64,000 bases of DNA from Fragum whitleyi (Eukaryota; Mollusca; Bivalvia; Cardiida; Cardiidae): assembly GCA_948146395.1 (NCBI GenBank), contig OX411543.1, positions 50,940,517-51,004,516 of the forward strand, given 5' to 3'. A program made the translations under genes and the position numbers. Positions 1-12,537 of the stretch are shown in pieces; the stretch's first letter is position 1; each line of letters begins with the position of its first letter. Below the pieces are notes generated by a model. It was given only the letters and a program-made list of their open reading frames with translations, was not told the origin of the DNA and did no database searches.

Positions 1-956
1 GCACTCGAACTTCTACAAATAATGGCTCACTCACTCAAATAACAGTTATCGTAAAGTTCGAGATAACTCTTTTAGAAACAACAAGAAGGTTTTTAGATAG
101 AAACGGCATGGTGATTCTTTCAGATTCATACAGAAACTGTTCAGTGAGCATAAGGGAAGACGCTACAAGTGTTTTTTTTTTCAAAATGTTTTAAAGCATA
201 CTGAAGATAATTTTGAAACTTCTAACAAACGTGTTACAACCTATTATTTCTCTAAAGATTTGCTGAAATTCCAATATGAATGCATAACAGTCGAGAAAAA
301 TTTAGTTCATCATAGTATGATATACCTCGCAGAATGAAAAAAAATACCCGTAGAATATCTTTTGATTATACATGCGTGTTATAGCACTAGTGAAATAAAA
401 ATGCCCATGAGCTTAGAGCGTAAAATAAAGCTATTTGAAATTGGTAATTGACGTCACAATGAACGTTATGATGCCACGGCTTATATATTGCGCGGAAACG
501 GTTATCGACAGTTCAAAATTTTTTGTCGATTAATCTTTAAAGTAAGTTCATATAATGAACAGAATATCAAATCAATAAAATGTCGAATACAGTCAACTCG
601 TCATCTATATTAGATAAACACTCGACAATGTCTAGTCTTTGTCTATTTATAGAGGAATTGGCTATGTATGTATTCAGTATCAACTTCTTATTTTAACGAG
701 GCGCTCGCTCGATTCTATTGTATGTAATAATTTATAAATGGGTCATTTCACTTGACGAGATGAGCAAGAGAAGAGAAAGATGTTTAGTCTGTTCTGCGTC
801 ACCATTAAAGCTTAATTTCTTATAACGCTCGCTTGGAAAATGACGTATATCGATCTACCCTTCATTTAGTCTTAAACCTTATTATGTTGCCCTGTTTTGG
901 TCGACAATTATAAATGGCCCTTCAAATTTGGACTTGTTTATTTACTGGGTGTATCT
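1..956. other. AT-rich intergenic DNA, nothing recognised
   Basis: I see no sustained open frame, RNA gene, clear inverted repeat or tandem repeat here. Short A/T runs occur but carry no interpretable signal. Confidence 0.5.
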
Positions 957-1662
957 AAAGGCCCGATCTCACTGCACTTACAGATGCATTTGGGGTGTTA
1001 AACATATGAAAATCTTAACATCCATTGAAAAGACGCTTTGCATCTGTTTCTTTACCCGGTACAAACGCTTTGCACACGCTCTATCCGTCGAGCGTCCGTC
1101 CATTGTGACTTCATACGCGCAAAAAGTTTTAAGGAACAAAAAAACTTGTAGAGCGGAAAAACCTTCCGTCATGTAAGATGTAAATGCGAAGCAATCCGAG
1201 GAACAAACGCTACGTATCCGATACCAACCGTAATACTTCCGTTGTTTCCTCAATCCGTCCGTTAGGCATCCTGGAAACTCCTATCCGCTTTGGATGGAAA
1301 CGTATAGAGGGTGGAATTATTAGCTATACATAAAGTATATAAAAGGGAATTAGCACGAACATTAAAGTGTGTACGCGTATGCATCTCGATAAATTTAATG
1401 AAACGTGCTGGGTCCATTTTGTTTTCACTCAGCATACGCAATATATACGCCTAATGCTTTATGCGTCCGCTCTATACGTCACATTAACACCCTGTAACTT
1501 CTTCTGAGCGTTCACCCGTTCTTATCCGCAAGGCTTCTGATGATTATCCACTCAACATCTCGGCTACAAACATTACTTATCCGATATTTCCCGTCTTAAA
1601 ATCTTCCGTCGTGGCCGTTTAGCATACGTTTTGTGTCCGTTTGGCAGTGGGACCGAGCCTTA
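957..1662. mobile_element. ~0.7-kb element with imperfect terminal inverted repeats
   Basis: The left end reads AAGGCCCGATCTCACTGC. The right end, reverse-complemented, reads AAGGCTCGGTCCCACTGC, so about 15 of 18 bases agree. The interior is enriched in CCGT/CCG words and has no convincing protein; the 82- and 91-codon frames on opposite strands are shadows of each other. This looks like a non-autonomous DNA transposon. I could not settle the target-site duplication, so the superfamily is left open. Confidence 0.5.
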
Positions 1663-2232
1663 ATGTGGGTTACCCAATGAAAGTCCGCTAAAAATCTATC
1701 TTTATTACGGTTTGGTGCAGTACCAATTTTGTCATTTGCCCTTGGTGTGAAAATTCAGATAAATCGGCACGAAGGTTAATACATTTTGCAGGAAAACGTG
1801 GGCATAATTACCGAGTTTGAATTCCTTAGTCATTGTTTTGTAATTACCAGCGATGTCTCATATCTTTACGAAAATAATAAGAAAAATGGGATAAGCATAC
1901 TACTATGATAGTTTTATAGAATTAATCCATGTGAATAGGTTCAGTGTCTGTAGCAACGGAAACAGTTGAAGTAACGAAAATTCATATAAATTCATATAGT
2001 GAGCACCAGAAGCGAATACTTGCTTATGTTTAATGCTTTTTGTTGGAAAATCGAATAATAACGGTAACCTATCATTTGAAAACTCACCGCATGAGCAGTG
2101 AATTTATCAAAAACGTATAGCCCGCTTTTGTTCGTTTCAAAATGATGTCATCATGAAGCGTTTTAAGAAAATTTGTCTTAAAATATTTTCACATTTTTTT
2201 AGGTCGATTAATATTTCTTTTCATGAAGTCCA
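1663..2232. other. Intergenic DNA, nothing recognised
   Basis: AT-rich sequence without an open frame or repeat that I can support. Confidence 0.45.
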
Positions 2233-2281
2233 CAAGCTATATTTTCACTAGTGGCTCCACCACTTGTGAAAACATAGCTTT
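2233..2281. repeat. Short hairpin
   Basis: The arms CAAGCTATATTTTCACTAGTGG and its near-complement CCACTTGTGAAAACATAGCTTTG flank a few loop bases. A loosely similar segment (ATTCACTCGTTTCGCCACTCGTG) occurs near 37535-37560, so this may be a fragment of a small dispersed foldback repeat. Confidence 0.4.
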
Positions 2282-2955
2282 GTTGTTCACTTAATAAAAT
2301 ATGAATTGATCTTACATTTAATCAAATGATTATCCTCTTTTCATTCTAAGTATTTCCTTAACATAAATTTATGTTTCATAAAAAGGTAAATGAATAAAAT
2401 ACTAATCTTTATGTAGTTATCGCATTGTTACTTGTCCATCATAAAGTGATGGAATAGAAGAGCTATACAGACAATATCTTCGTGATACTTGATACAACTA
2501 ATTTTTACTTTTTGTATATTGTTGATATTATGCCTCTGATATTATGTTCATTCTTCATTGTATTGTTAAGTTTGTGTGTCATTCTCATATATTCCATATA
2601 TTCAACTTTTTACGGGTCATACATTATTTCCGTGTCTCATGATAAAAATGACAATTTACGCATTAAAATTAACAATGATACTCATTTCTCAAATGAGTAT
2701 TCTACATTAATTTAATATACAACCAAGCCCCACTAAGAGAGAACCAAATATGATTAAATAAATTTATTAATTGAAGGAAATGATAAACTTACATTGGCTA
2801 CACAGTACCTGCTCAGCTAATTAGTGCATTGATTGTCGCTAAATGAATAGTTCAAGTACTGTTCTTTCCCAACCAAATGGTCATGTGTTTAAGAAAAACA
2901 ATAAGTATCGGACGTGTCAACAGTTATATCTGAAATAACCATTGGTTAAATATAG

Positions 2956-3040
2956 ACCGGAAGTTATTTCAACCAATCATGTTTGTTGTTGAAACATTAT
3001 GTCAACAACAAACCCGATTAGATTAAAAACACTTCCGGTT
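2956..3040. repeat. Nested inverted repeat
   Basis: The outer arms ACCGGAAGT and ACTTCCGGT enclose an inner perfect arm pair, GTTTGTTGTTG (2981-2991) and CAACAACAAAC (3003-3013). It could be a small foldback element or chance. There is no coding content. Confidence 0.35.
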
Positions 3041-3233
3041 TGAACTCTGCCAATTCTTATCTTTTATAAAACTGCGTGCGGATCGGATTCCAAATGGTTT
3101 GAAATCTCATAGATTTATTTCAGCAAATTTATCGCTAATGTAAAACGAAATCGACATGATTCGTGTTTTTTCTGATGATGTCTTTATTCTTTCTTATTGC
3201 TAGCGAAGAAAATGTCATCATTGATCACGTCAT

Positions 3234-3647
3234 TACAGTTAGTTACATCGTGAAATTGACATTTATCTCAATCAAAACCATTCTAAATCGCTCACCCAGC
3301 GCCCCATTCATTAATTTCAAAAACTCAGTCAAACCATTCAAAAAAGCGCAAATCCATAGAAAAATAAAGAATCAACAACGCCATTCAAAATAAATTTTGA
3401 TAGAGAAAATTCACGACTTCACTGACATAATTCAAAGTCTTAGCGTCTCATAGAAATAGAAATAATAAGACATAATAAGAAATAAGAAGCTATCTATAGA
3501 ACATGTATTCATATTTTATGAAAGGGAGGTAATCAATATCGCTAATTTTGTTCATCCTGAAAACTCGCTCCACACACTCATTCAATTTCATTCCTAAACC
3601 ATTCCAAATTCATTCACCTTGTCAATTTCACGATGTTGTTTATTGTA
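3234..3647 (+). mobile_element. MITE family A, copy 1
   Basis: It begins TACAGTTAGTTACATCGTGAAATTGAC and ends with the near-complement GTCAATTTCACGATGTTG...TTGTA. The interior carries the family signatures AAACCATTCTAAATCGCTCACCC and CGCCCCATTCATT, plus the GGGAGGTAATCAATATCGCTAATTTTGTTC hairpin half. A terminus starting CAGT next to TA is typical of Tc1/mariner-like non-autonomous elements. The 76-codon frame over it is translation of the TIR, not a gene. Confidence 0.75.
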
Positions 3648-3649
3648 CT

Positions 3650-4339
3650 CGTACAGTGCGTTAAACAGAGATTTAAAACCGTAAGGGCTTACACGCTGAT
3701 CTATATTTATTTTCTAAACCGAATTCAGTTGTATAATCAGGCTGAATAGACGTCGTCGACGTCAATGTCGTAAGAAATGACGCTGCACATGTAGGCCTAT
3801 GTCATAAAATCTTATTATACTGCAAAGAAAATTCTAGCATTTTCATTGGTTAATGCTGACCTGACAAACATTGATAGCGACGGCCGCTCCGGTATTACCT
3901 CTAATGTTTCCCTAAGGCGCCTCGACGTGAACATAGACAAAAAATCGAAACGGTAATGGCAGCCATGTTTCTCTCGTTTCGCTGATAACACGACCCGAAT
4001 ATACACACTAGGATACAGTTGAAAAGGGTGTCAGATAATAATGAGAAAATAAAAAATGATATAGATGTCAATAAATACCTTAAATTTGTACAAATCTGTC
4101 CATTTAAAGTGCCAAGTTTCTCGCAGTTTCAGCCAACAAACGCTTCCATATCACAATAGCGCAGAGTGTAGTAGTGTGACGTCATAACTATACATGACGT
4201 CACTTTGTACATGTTTACTTTTCATAGGGGCGCATTAAGGGATATTGGTGGTTTAAAAGAAATCCGTTTATACGAACGCCTAAAATAGGCAAAAGACAGA
4301 TATTTAGCCCTAAAACTTTGAAGTATAATAAAATCGTAA
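3650..4339. other. Intergenic DNA, nothing recognised
   Basis: No sustained open frame or clear repeat. The 63-codon minus-strand frame at 3815-4006 has no recognisable similarity and I do not support it as a gene. Confidence 0.4.
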
Positions 4340-4471
4340 TACGGTTTCTTGCCTGGGTATATGACGATTTATTCCCGGCAGTAAAAATGATGTCAACCCT
4401 CGCCTACGGCTCGGGTGACATCATTTTTCCGGCCGGGAATAAATCGTCATATACCCCGGCAAGAAACCGTA
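4340..4471. repeat. Foldback element, 132 bp
   Basis: The left arm starts TACGGTTTCTTGCC and continues GGGTATATGACGATTTATTCCCGGC. It is mirrored by GCCGGGAATAAATCGTCATATACCCCGGCAAGAAACCGTA. The middle (TGATGTCA...TGACATCA) is also palindromic. The transcript would fold into one long near-perfect stem, consistent with a small MITE of foldback type. Confidence 0.7.
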
Positions 4472-4724
4472 TAACTAATAAAGCCGACATCACTTAAGGT
4501 CAAATATATGATGGGTAAAATGGAGTAACATATGATCTAGATGAGCGTATGTTTGATATGTAGGAATTATTTGAATCACTTCAAAAATTTCAGTATATCC
4601 TTTAAAGCAGATATCTACAATATCTCGCATTTGAAAAGTGATTCGGATAATATTTAGCAGGAATGGTAATATTTTGATTAAAAGAAGAATCTATCAAACG
4701 CAACTACTCAGTCCCTGCACTCAA

Positions 4725-4985
4725 TCGAATACCCTCGGTGACTCCACGGAACAGACAATCGGGCACCCTCGGCGTTTACGCGTAAAAACACGTAGACCTC
4801 GGAAATAATAAGGGCGAATCCATAAAACGCATAATTTGGATCAATTGGATTCACATGACGTCACAAACATTTTGATGGCGTTCAGAAAAAATCAAACTTG
4901 GCATATTATAATTTGATTGAAAAAACGCAGTGTGTTACTGCGGGCATATCAAATTATAATATGCCCAAAAGTCCTCCATTGACAG
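4725..4985. repeat. Dispersed repeat family B, copy 1
   Basis: Shared words with 22590-22800 and 24675-24885 are ACGGAA(TAA), CCTCGGAAATAATAAGGGC, GGNTTACATGACGTCACAAACAT, AACGCAGTGTGTTACTG and TATAATATGCCCAAAAGT. This copy has an internal palindrome around CATATTATAATTTGATTG. No coding sequence. Class unknown; probably a short non-autonomous transposon. Confidence 0.5.
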
Positions 4986-5069
4986 TCAGAATTCATTACG
5001 GAAAATTTGTTTTTACTTTAAGCGTTAAAACTTAAGACTTACCTGAAATGTCACAAATTACTACTGTGT

Positions 5070-5396
5070 AACAGTTAAAAATATCGTGAAATTGCCATTC
5101 ATCTCGATCAAAACTATTCCCAATCGCTCATTCAAAATAAATAATGCGACAAAGAAATCGCGATTTTACTGACATATTTCAAATTGCACTTGCGTCAAAT
5201 TTGTTCTTGAAGAAAAAGGAAGTTATTCATAGAACCTATATGCATATTTCATTAAAGGGGGTAATTATTATTCCTAATTTTGTTCATCCCGTTAATTCAC
5301 TCAAAGATCGCTCCACACACTCATTCAATTTCATTCCAAAATTGACTTCAAACCAACTTTATTTTCCTCGTCAATTTCACGATGTTGTAAACTGTA
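5070..5396 (+). mobile_element. MITE family A, copy 2 (shortened)
   Basis: The left end is ACAGTTAAAAATATCGTGAAATTGCC and the right end is GTCAATTTCACGATGTTGTAAACTGTA. At about 327 bp it is shorter than the ~430-bp copies, apparently through loss of internal sequence. The 101-codon frame across it is an accident of the repeat. Confidence 0.7.
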
Positions 5397-6377
5397 CACT
5401 TATGTCCGAAGTACTTTCCAGTATAAAAGCCCGATTTACTTTTTTTTAAAGGCCCTAGGCTGTGACCACGTCGACAGAATCACGTCAATAGTTTTCGCTC
5501 CGCCGAACGGATGTTGTTTTCTCATAACATGTCACATTTGAATTAAAAATTTAAATGATCATTACATAAAGGTGGCCACTTTGGTAAAGCTTTATTTATC
5601 ATTACAAAGACATGAGCATCACCGATTCCTTTATGTACATTACTTAATCATAAAAAACATGTAATCATTTAATCATTTGTTCCACATGTAAATAAGATAT
5701 TATGTACTTTTGAAAGCAAATACAAGCAAGTTTATACAATTGTCTTGTAAAATCTTGTAAAATAACACATTATTCCATCACCAGAGAGTCAAGGGCTGTA
5801 TTCATGTACCAAGATTTGGCAGTAAATTCTTTCAAAAATTGTAGGGAATCGTCGTATTGCAATCGTCATCCAAATTTCAAAGCCAAAAAAATCTTTGTCT
5901 CTTTCACTACCTTTAGCATTAAATTGCCGCAAAAGAGGCTTTTTATTCATTATCATTAATATTGTTACCTTTAACTTGTTTTGTAAAATGGAATGAACAA
6001 AACAGAAGGGCATAGATAGAGTCAAGTAGCCGTATGACCCCGAAACACGTATGTGCGACTTAGGTCCTTTAGGATATTATTTTCAGTTTTAGCTGGGATA
6101 TTTTCGGAGTACCAGTGAGCTATTTTTCAAGCCTTGCCTTCGCCGTCATTAGCATTGTCGTTTTTATTTTAATTGTCATCGTGCAAACACTTTGACAATT
6201 CGAGAAATGAATAAAAACGCTAAAAGTGTTTACCCTAAACTTATACACTATCACACAAACAACAAAAATATCGCTAGGGATAACTCTAAAGGCACACGTT
6301 AATCATACACTTTTTTGGCTTGTATTTTGCATCCTCTGGTCAGCACTTAAGAGCCTAGCGTACAATTTAGAACATTT
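5397..6377. other. Intergenic DNA, nothing recognised
   Basis: No RNA gene, repeat or gene that I can support. The 78-codon minus-strand frame at 5789-6025 has no family resemblance. Confidence 0.45.
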
Positions 6378-6616
6378 GGCCAACTAATTTCTCGCCCTAT
6401 CGTTTCCCGTTGTTGTTGTGTTTTTAGCTTGAAACCCGCCCTGCATTCAGACTGAAAAAAGTTGCAAACCGTTTTCAAATTATACCCCGCTTTACAGGCA
6501 AGTATACGGGTAAAGCGGCATATCACTTGAACCGGTTTGTCATCCTGAACGCAGGGCTGGGTTCAAGCTGAAAAAACAACAACAACGGGCCCGATAGGGC
6601 GAGAAATAAGTTGGCC
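6378..6616. mobile_element. Foldback element family F, copy 1
   Basis: The left end is GGCCAACTAATTTCTCGCCCTATCG; the right end is CGATAGGGCGAGAAATAAGTTGGCC. The arms continue inward with CCCGTTGTTGTTGTGTTTTTAGCTTGAAACCCGCCCTGC against GCAGGGCTGGGTTCAAGCTGAAAAAACAACAACAACGGG. Related ends occur at 32922-33056, and a related interior at about 16740-16930. Confidence 0.75.
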
Positions 6617-6784
6617 CGTTGTGAAATTGAGGTGAATGTTTTTATAGTGAATGTGGAATTAAGTTAAACGAGTCGGATGAGCAAGTTTCGAAAAAAATTA
6701 AAGTGAGGTAACATAAAAGCGTTAATTTCGTGAATCACCAACATGTTATTACATTGCTTTTATAAATTTTACGAACCCTTCTGT

Positions 6785-7012
6785 TTTTGTTTTTTTTTCA
6801 AGGACAAATCAGACGTTTTTAAATGTACAATAGACAATAAAATCGTACAATGATTTGAATAAAATTGCTGGTCGTTTTGAACGATTCCGAGGCAATTTTG
6901 AGCAATTTCGGAACGTTTTGTGGGTGTTTGGAATGAGTGATTTGAATGTATTGGGTGGAGTTCTAAGCGATTTAAAATGGTTTGATGGATTTGTTCGTCA
7001 ATTTCCCGTTGT
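6785..7012 (-). mobile_element. MITE family A, truncated half copy
   Basis: The reverse-orientation interior words of family A are present: AATCAGACGTTTTTAAA, TGGGTGTTTGGAATGAGTGATTTGAATG, GCGATTTAAAATGGTTTGATGG and GTCAATTTC. They end in a decayed terminus (CCCGTTGTTACTAAATGTT). The other half is absent. It abuts full copy 3. Confidence 0.55.
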
Positions 7013-7050
7013 TACTAAATGTTGACACCTGTGCTCTTGTTGCGTTTCAG

Positions 7051-7479
7051 TACAGTTAAGGACATCGTGAAATTGACGTTCATCTCGATCGAAACCATTC
7101 TAGATCACTTACTCAGCGCTCCATTCACTCATTCCAAACTTTCAATCAAATTGATCAAAAACGCTCCAAATGACTTAATAGTATACAATCAACGGCTACA
7201 TTCAAAATAAATGTAAATGGAAAAACACACGAATTCAATGACATATTTGAAATTGTTAGCGTCTGATTTGTTCTTTAAGAAAAATGAAGCAAATAACAGA
7301 ACTTTTATGTATATTTTATTAAAGGGTGGTAATGAAAATCGCTAATTTTGTTCATTTTGAGCAAAATTAGCAATATTAGATTACCTCCCCTTAGTTTCAC
7401 TCAAAACTCGATCCACACACTCATTCAATTTCATTCCAAAATCATTCACCTTGTCAATTTCACGATGTTCTTAAGTGTA
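7051..7479 (+). mobile_element. MITE family A, copy 3
   Basis: It starts TACAGTTAAGGACATCGTGAAATTGACG and ends GTCAATTTCACGATGTTCTTAAGTGTA. The central hairpin is clear: GCTAATTTTGTTCATTTTGAGCAAAATTAGC, flanked by GGTGGTAATGAAAAT and ATTACCTCCCC. Full length, 429 bp. Confidence 0.8.
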
Positions 7480-8860
7480 TGATTCTAATTGTTATACTGA
7501 TTATGAGAAGATATTTTTGAAATACAACGGCGAAAATAAATGTCTAAATGAAACCTTGTTTTCAATAGTACATAATAATTTACTTTCTTGTACATTATCT
7601 TAAGCATATTAACAGTGCTGATAATTCATGATACAAATAATATTTGTATTTCTATGTTAATTAAATTCCATTTGGAAACAGTAAGAAAACACTGCCTTTT
7701 GTTATTCATTTAACCTTACTTGTATAAAGATGTCTAAATGATATGGTGAACGAGGTCGTCCGAAGCAAAGACATGTCTAGGCCTGCAATTATAAAATATG
7801 CGTCAAGCTCAACTTAGACTTTTCTCAAATTTGAACTTGAGATTAGAATTTTATTTTTTTGTAGTACTTTGGTACATGTAAATGTATTGACATAATATAT
7901 AATGATTGTTACAAATATCCACTGATTAATATTTGCTTTCTTGTTCATATATTTACTTAAATTCTACATTTAAGAAAATTCTCAGTTATCACGAAAATAT
8001 TCTATAATCTCGGGCTCTCATCATGAAGACCTTTAGCATTCCCCTCATTATTGGTTGTCTAATTTTAACAATGTGTGGATCAATTAAGAAATGAAATGAG
8101 TATTTGTTGATTTCATTGAGATATGAAAATAAAAACCTAATCCCATTGTATGAATACGCTCATACGTAAATGTGGTTAGATTTTAATGTCATGCCTCAAC
8201 GAAATTAACACATATTATCTTCATATCTTATATTTCTAAATCATGAAGCAAAAGCGCAAAGGCTTGTCAATAAAGAAACGGATTTCTTACGGGTCTACTT
8301 TTTGATCAAGCTTAAATACAGCTGTCTACTCAAAATTGTTTTATTTGGGAATAAAGCCAACTTTTCAGCTAATCAGAGTGCACGAATGTTGATGGACACA
8401 ACTTTAATTAAATTATTAAGTTGTAAACATAACTTCTAGATCTTGATAGGGTAAATCTATCTTTATAATAAGAGAGAATCTTGGATTCCACGTTGAACAA
8501 TAATTTCTTGTATTTCGTTACCGACCCGCAATCCGTTCATCTTGACGACGGCTTTCCTATACATATGAAATGATACAAGTGAACTGAAGGCAAGGGCGAA
8601 AATTCACGTAAATCAATCTACGTTAATGTGGCTCCCATGACGTAAGCTATATGACGTAGATTGTTGTACCTTTAGTATAACCATTGTATGGACTCTCGAC
8701 AAATTAAATAACCGCATACATATTTTATTTTTCTCTTGATTCTAGAAGACCCGCATAAAGATGACCTTGTCCTAACTTTCATTCAAAAGTCAAGATGCTT
8801 TATAATATTATGCGGTACCTTTAAGTTGTTTAATAAATGTCAGCAGAACATGCATCTAGG
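7480..8860. other. Intergenic DNA, nothing recognised
   Basis: 1.4 kb of AT-rich sequence with no open frame above background, no RNA gene and no repeat that I can support. Confidence 0.45.
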
Positions 8861-9286
8861 TGCAGTTTATAAAATCGTGAAATTGACAATCGTTTCTAAC
8901 AAAACCATTCTTAATATTTCACTCAGTGCTCCATTCCAAACACACACTCAATCCACTACAACACGCTCCAAAATACTTCAAAAACGTTGTTGTTAATGAC
9001 GATAAAATTCCATCTAAATTGACCAAATCAATGTACAATTTATTATCAAGTGTAGATTTCTAAGCGACTGGTTAGCGTAGAAAGGTACACAAACAGGAAA
9101 TAAGATGATTTTTTTAAAAGGGCAGGTAATACTTTATCTATAATTTCGTCCAAGTGGGACGAAATTATCGATATGGTTTTACCTCCCCTTAATTTCTTTA
9201 AAAACTCGCACCTCCAACTCATTAGATATAATCCCGATATCATTCCAAAATCATTCACCTTGTCAGTTTTACTATATTGTTAAGTC
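8861..9286 (+). mobile_element. MITE family A, copy 4 (diverged)
   Basis: The left end is TGCAGTTTATAAAATCGTGAAATTGACA; the right end is TTGTCAGTTTTACTATATTGTTAAGTC. A central inverted repeat around ATAATTTCGTCCAAGTGGGACGAAATTATCGATAT is present. The 86- and 70-codon frames here are repeat translations. Confidence 0.65.
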
Positions 9287-9543
9287 TATTAAGAACAAAT
9301 ATGGACTACCTTAACTTCTTCATAAATGAAAGGATTGTTTTGGTTCCGAGATATTTCTAATGCGCTATAATACCGTCTGAAACGCTTCCCCAGGAGTGAA
9401 CGCAGTTTGTCTCAAGGCGATCAAAATCTTGTTGACTTAATACGTCTGCAAGTGTAATTAGTGGAGACAGTAAATCTCGGACAAAGAATCTCAGGATATA
9501 TTGTGTTGTCAATACCAAACTCCGTGGCATTAGAAAATGTTGT

Positions 9544-9756
9544 TACAGTTAAGAACATCGTGAAATTGACAAGGTGAATGATTTTGGAATGAATTCGAAT
9601 GAGTGTGAGGAGCGTGTTTTGAGTGACTTTAATGGGAGGTAATCCAATATCGCAAATAATCGTTTTTGAATGGTTTGGAATGAATAATTTGAGCGCCGAT
9701 TGAGCGATTAAGAATGGCTTTGATTGAGGTGAATGTCAATTATTTAACTAACTGTA
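9544..9756 (-). mobile_element. MITE family A, copy 5 (internally deleted, 213 bp)
   Basis: The ends are TACAGTTAAGAACATCGTGAAATTGACAAGG and GTCAATTATTTAACTAACTGTA. Both halves are present, but the interior between GGGAGGTAATCCAATATCGC and GTTTTTGAATGG is missing, so the element is about half length. Confidence 0.7.
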
Positions 9757-10504
9757 TCTTCGCTTTTAACAACACTTGAGCTTGTGCGTCACATTTCCAA
9801 CAATAAGAAATGTGTATGAGGGACAAACATTGAGCAGCGTAGATAGCCACATGTTGTAAATGTAACGTTACCTGGTGTGCTACAGATACCTTTGAGACAT
9901 TGTCTATCTACAAACCGCTAAGTGAAAACTCTGGTCAGGCTGTGCGGATGCACAGGCTGTTCAGAGTCTTTGATTTGCAGTTATTTGAAATTGTTGGAAA
10001 TCTCATGCACAAGCTCATTTTTATTGAGCACAAAACTATTACATACGGGATAGCAAATTAAAACCTTTATGCGCGTTGTTAATGCCCACCATCGGCTTAT
10101 TTCTCGAAGTCGTAACTACAGCTTAATCAGAACTGCATTTACGAGGTTTAAGAACAAAAAGCACAAAACTCTGAAGACTAACTAGTTCTTATAACCGAGG
10201 AAGTTTCTTCTCAGTTTTTATTTTTCTTCTCTCTATTTGTGACCCATATGACGACAAGGGACCATGGAAAGATCGAGAAGTTCACGCACAATCGTCGACA
10301 TTTACATGTACCACTGTGTGTGGGTTATCATGGAATTTTTTCGGCTCTTTCTAAATTTTTGCTTGAGACAAGCTAATCTTAATCGAGACTAGAATGGAGT
10401 CTTAGCGGGCTTGATAACTTGTTATCAATCTTTGCAAGATTAAGTTTTGAGAGTTTCATACTAAATCGAGTACTATATTCCATTTCTCACATTAATATTT
10501 TTGT
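9757..10504. other. Intergenic DNA, nothing recognised
   Basis: No gene, RNA or repeat that I can support. An isolated TTTGTGACCCATATGACG word near 10238 resembles the ends of the element at 14393, without a partner. Confidence 0.4.
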
Positions 10505-10903
10505 TAAAGTTTGGAACATCGTGAATTTGATAAGATAAATGATTTTGGAATGAAATTGAATGGGTGTGTGGAGCGAGTATCCATTGAAACTAAAGAGAGG
10601 TAATCCAATATCTTGTTCATCTTGAACAAAATTATCGATATTTATACCTCCCTTTTATAAAGTATGCAAATAGGTTATATGAAAATCTTCCTATGTCTGA
10701 ACAAATGCATAATACGCTTAAAATAACAATTATGTAATCTTGTATTTTTTTTCTACCGATTTTGAATGTAGTTGTTGATCAAATCTATTTTAGTAATTAT
10801 GGAGCTTTTTTTGAATTGGTTGAGAGAGTGTTTGGGATGAATGAATGGGGCGCTGAGTGAGCGATTTGGGATGAACGTCAATTTCATAATGTAACAAACA
10901 GTA
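10505..10903 (-). mobile_element. MITE family A, copy 6
   Basis: The left end AAAGTTTGGAACATCGTGAATTTGATAAG is decayed; the right end is GTCAATTTCATAATGTAACAAACAGTA. It has the hairpin TCTTGTTCATCTTGAACAAAATTATCGATAT and the GGGGCGCTGAGTGAGCGATTTGGGATGAACG signature in minus orientation. Confidence 0.7.
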
Positions 10904-11011
10904 ACATCCAGCTTTTGGAACACCCAGATGACAAAGAGAAGGAGGAGATGAAGGGACATAACCCTCTATGGAAAGGGTAGGTAGGATTGCCTTTCCCTCT
11001 CTTCCATGTAT

Positions 11012-11449
11012 TACAGTTAGTTACATCGTGAAATTGACATTCACCTCAATCAAAACCATTCTAAATCGCTAACTCAGCGCTCCATTTATTAATTCCAAAC
11101 ACCCACTCATAACATTTAAAAACGCTCAAACCCATTAAAAATATAGAATCAACAACGTATTTCAAATAAATGTGTATACAGAAAAATCACGATTTCACTG
11201 ACATAATTCAAATTGTAAGCGTCTAACAGGTTCTTAAAGAAATCGGAAGCTATCTATAGAACTTGTTTGCATGTTTCATTAAAGGGAGGTAATCAATATC
11301 GCTAATTTTGTTCACCCTGAACAAAATTTGCGATATTTGATTTCTTCCATTAAATTCGCTCTAAACTCGCTCCACACACTCAATCAATTTCATCTCTTAA
11401 TCATTCCAAAAGCATTTAACTCGTCAATTTCACGATGTTGTTAACTGTA
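11012..11449 (+). mobile_element. MITE family A, copy 7 (best preserved)
   Basis: The ends TACAGTTAGTTACATCGTGAAATTGAC and GTCAATTTCACGATGTTGTTAACTGTA are near-perfect complements over about 26 bases. The central hairpin is GCTAATTTTGTTCACCCTGAACAAAATTTGC. Full-length, 438 bp. TA at both outer edges is compatible with a TA target duplication. Confidence 0.8.
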
Positions 11450-11947
11450 TCACGAAACTTATTCGACGAAATCATTGAAACTAGCGTAAAGTGAATGTTA
11501 AACGGTAAGGAAATGTTGTACAGCACGTTCGTCATACAATATAGTGCGGTTTTATTGACCCGAATCTGACCTCTGCGACGTAGATGAATAAAAATTTGTC
11601 TATTCCTACTCGCCATTGCACATGCTTTCATAGGAATGAATAACAAACGGTTTTGAATGTAATACTGTATATATTTTGTTATATTTGATAAATATGTCTG
11701 TAATTGTTATTTAAACAGTTTTCCACAAAGGTTAACTTCGGGTCAAATTAACCGTGGTATGCATATATGAAAAGAGAGGATAGAAGTATTGTGCTGTAAG
11801 CACTGTAATTGTGCTGTACTGAATGACTGAACCGGTTATTGTTGGTTCAGGAGTTTCAATATATCTAGTTTGAAAAAAAAAATCCAAACTTAAGTCATTG
11901 TTATTGATATAGTCTAACAATACATGCCACATTTAAAGATACCTTAA

Positions 11948-12537
11948 AAAGGACAAGGTTCACGAACATTTGAAATTGGCCCTGTAAAACCGACTTTTTC
12001 TGATTGCAAATGATCTCATTGAAACCAAATCTTTAGGGTATCCCTAATCCCCTTCTCTCAAATTGTACAAAGAAATTTTTTATAAGTTGGCCATTTCTTG
12101 TAAAAACGCTTTTAAAGTAGCCCTAAAACTGGAAAATTGCCCTTTTTTTTTATCAAAATTTGAAATTCATTCAGCTAAAAAAAAAAAAAAAAAAAAAAAA
12201 ATGAAGCCCAAATTGCGACACCAAAATATTTCATTAAAACTTTCTAGAAGTCATAGCTATTACTTGATAAAAATATGGAGGTTCGGCAAGAGGGGCTTTA
12301 TATTTTTTTGTAACTTTAAACCACTATTTTTGGGGAAAATTAGTCATTTTTGCGAAGTTAGGCTATTTCATTGGCTCATTGTAAGGAAACTGTGTGGTTT
12401 TGGAAACTATTTTATATATTATTTGAGAGACTGTCTGTAGGGTAATAGAAAATCATATGTTTAATTGTGTTCGTTAGAAATCTGAAAAATGCTGATTTTA
12501 CAGGGCCAATTTCTAATGTTTATGAACCTTGTCCTTT
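11948..12537. mobile_element. 590-bp TIR element with internal A-tract
   Basis: The ends form about 45 bp of near-perfect TIR: AAAGGACAAGGTTCACGAACATTTGAAATTGGCCCTGTAAAA and TTTTACAGGGCCAATTTCTAATGTTTATGAACCTTGTCCTTT. A 25-base A run lies at 12177-12201. The 125-codon frame at 12063-12440 runs through the A-tract and resembles no protein I know, so I treat the element as non-coding. No certain target duplication was seen. Confidence 0.75.

Noticed and set aside
3163..11646. Repeated short frames containing IVKLTFISI...LSAPF
   Set aside because: All translate the ends of MITE family A; the similarity between them reflects the repeat, not a protein family.
12063..12440. 125-codon frame with a poly-lysine stretch
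   Set aside because: It lies wholly inside a TIR element, the lysines come from an A-tract, and no family resemblance is seen.
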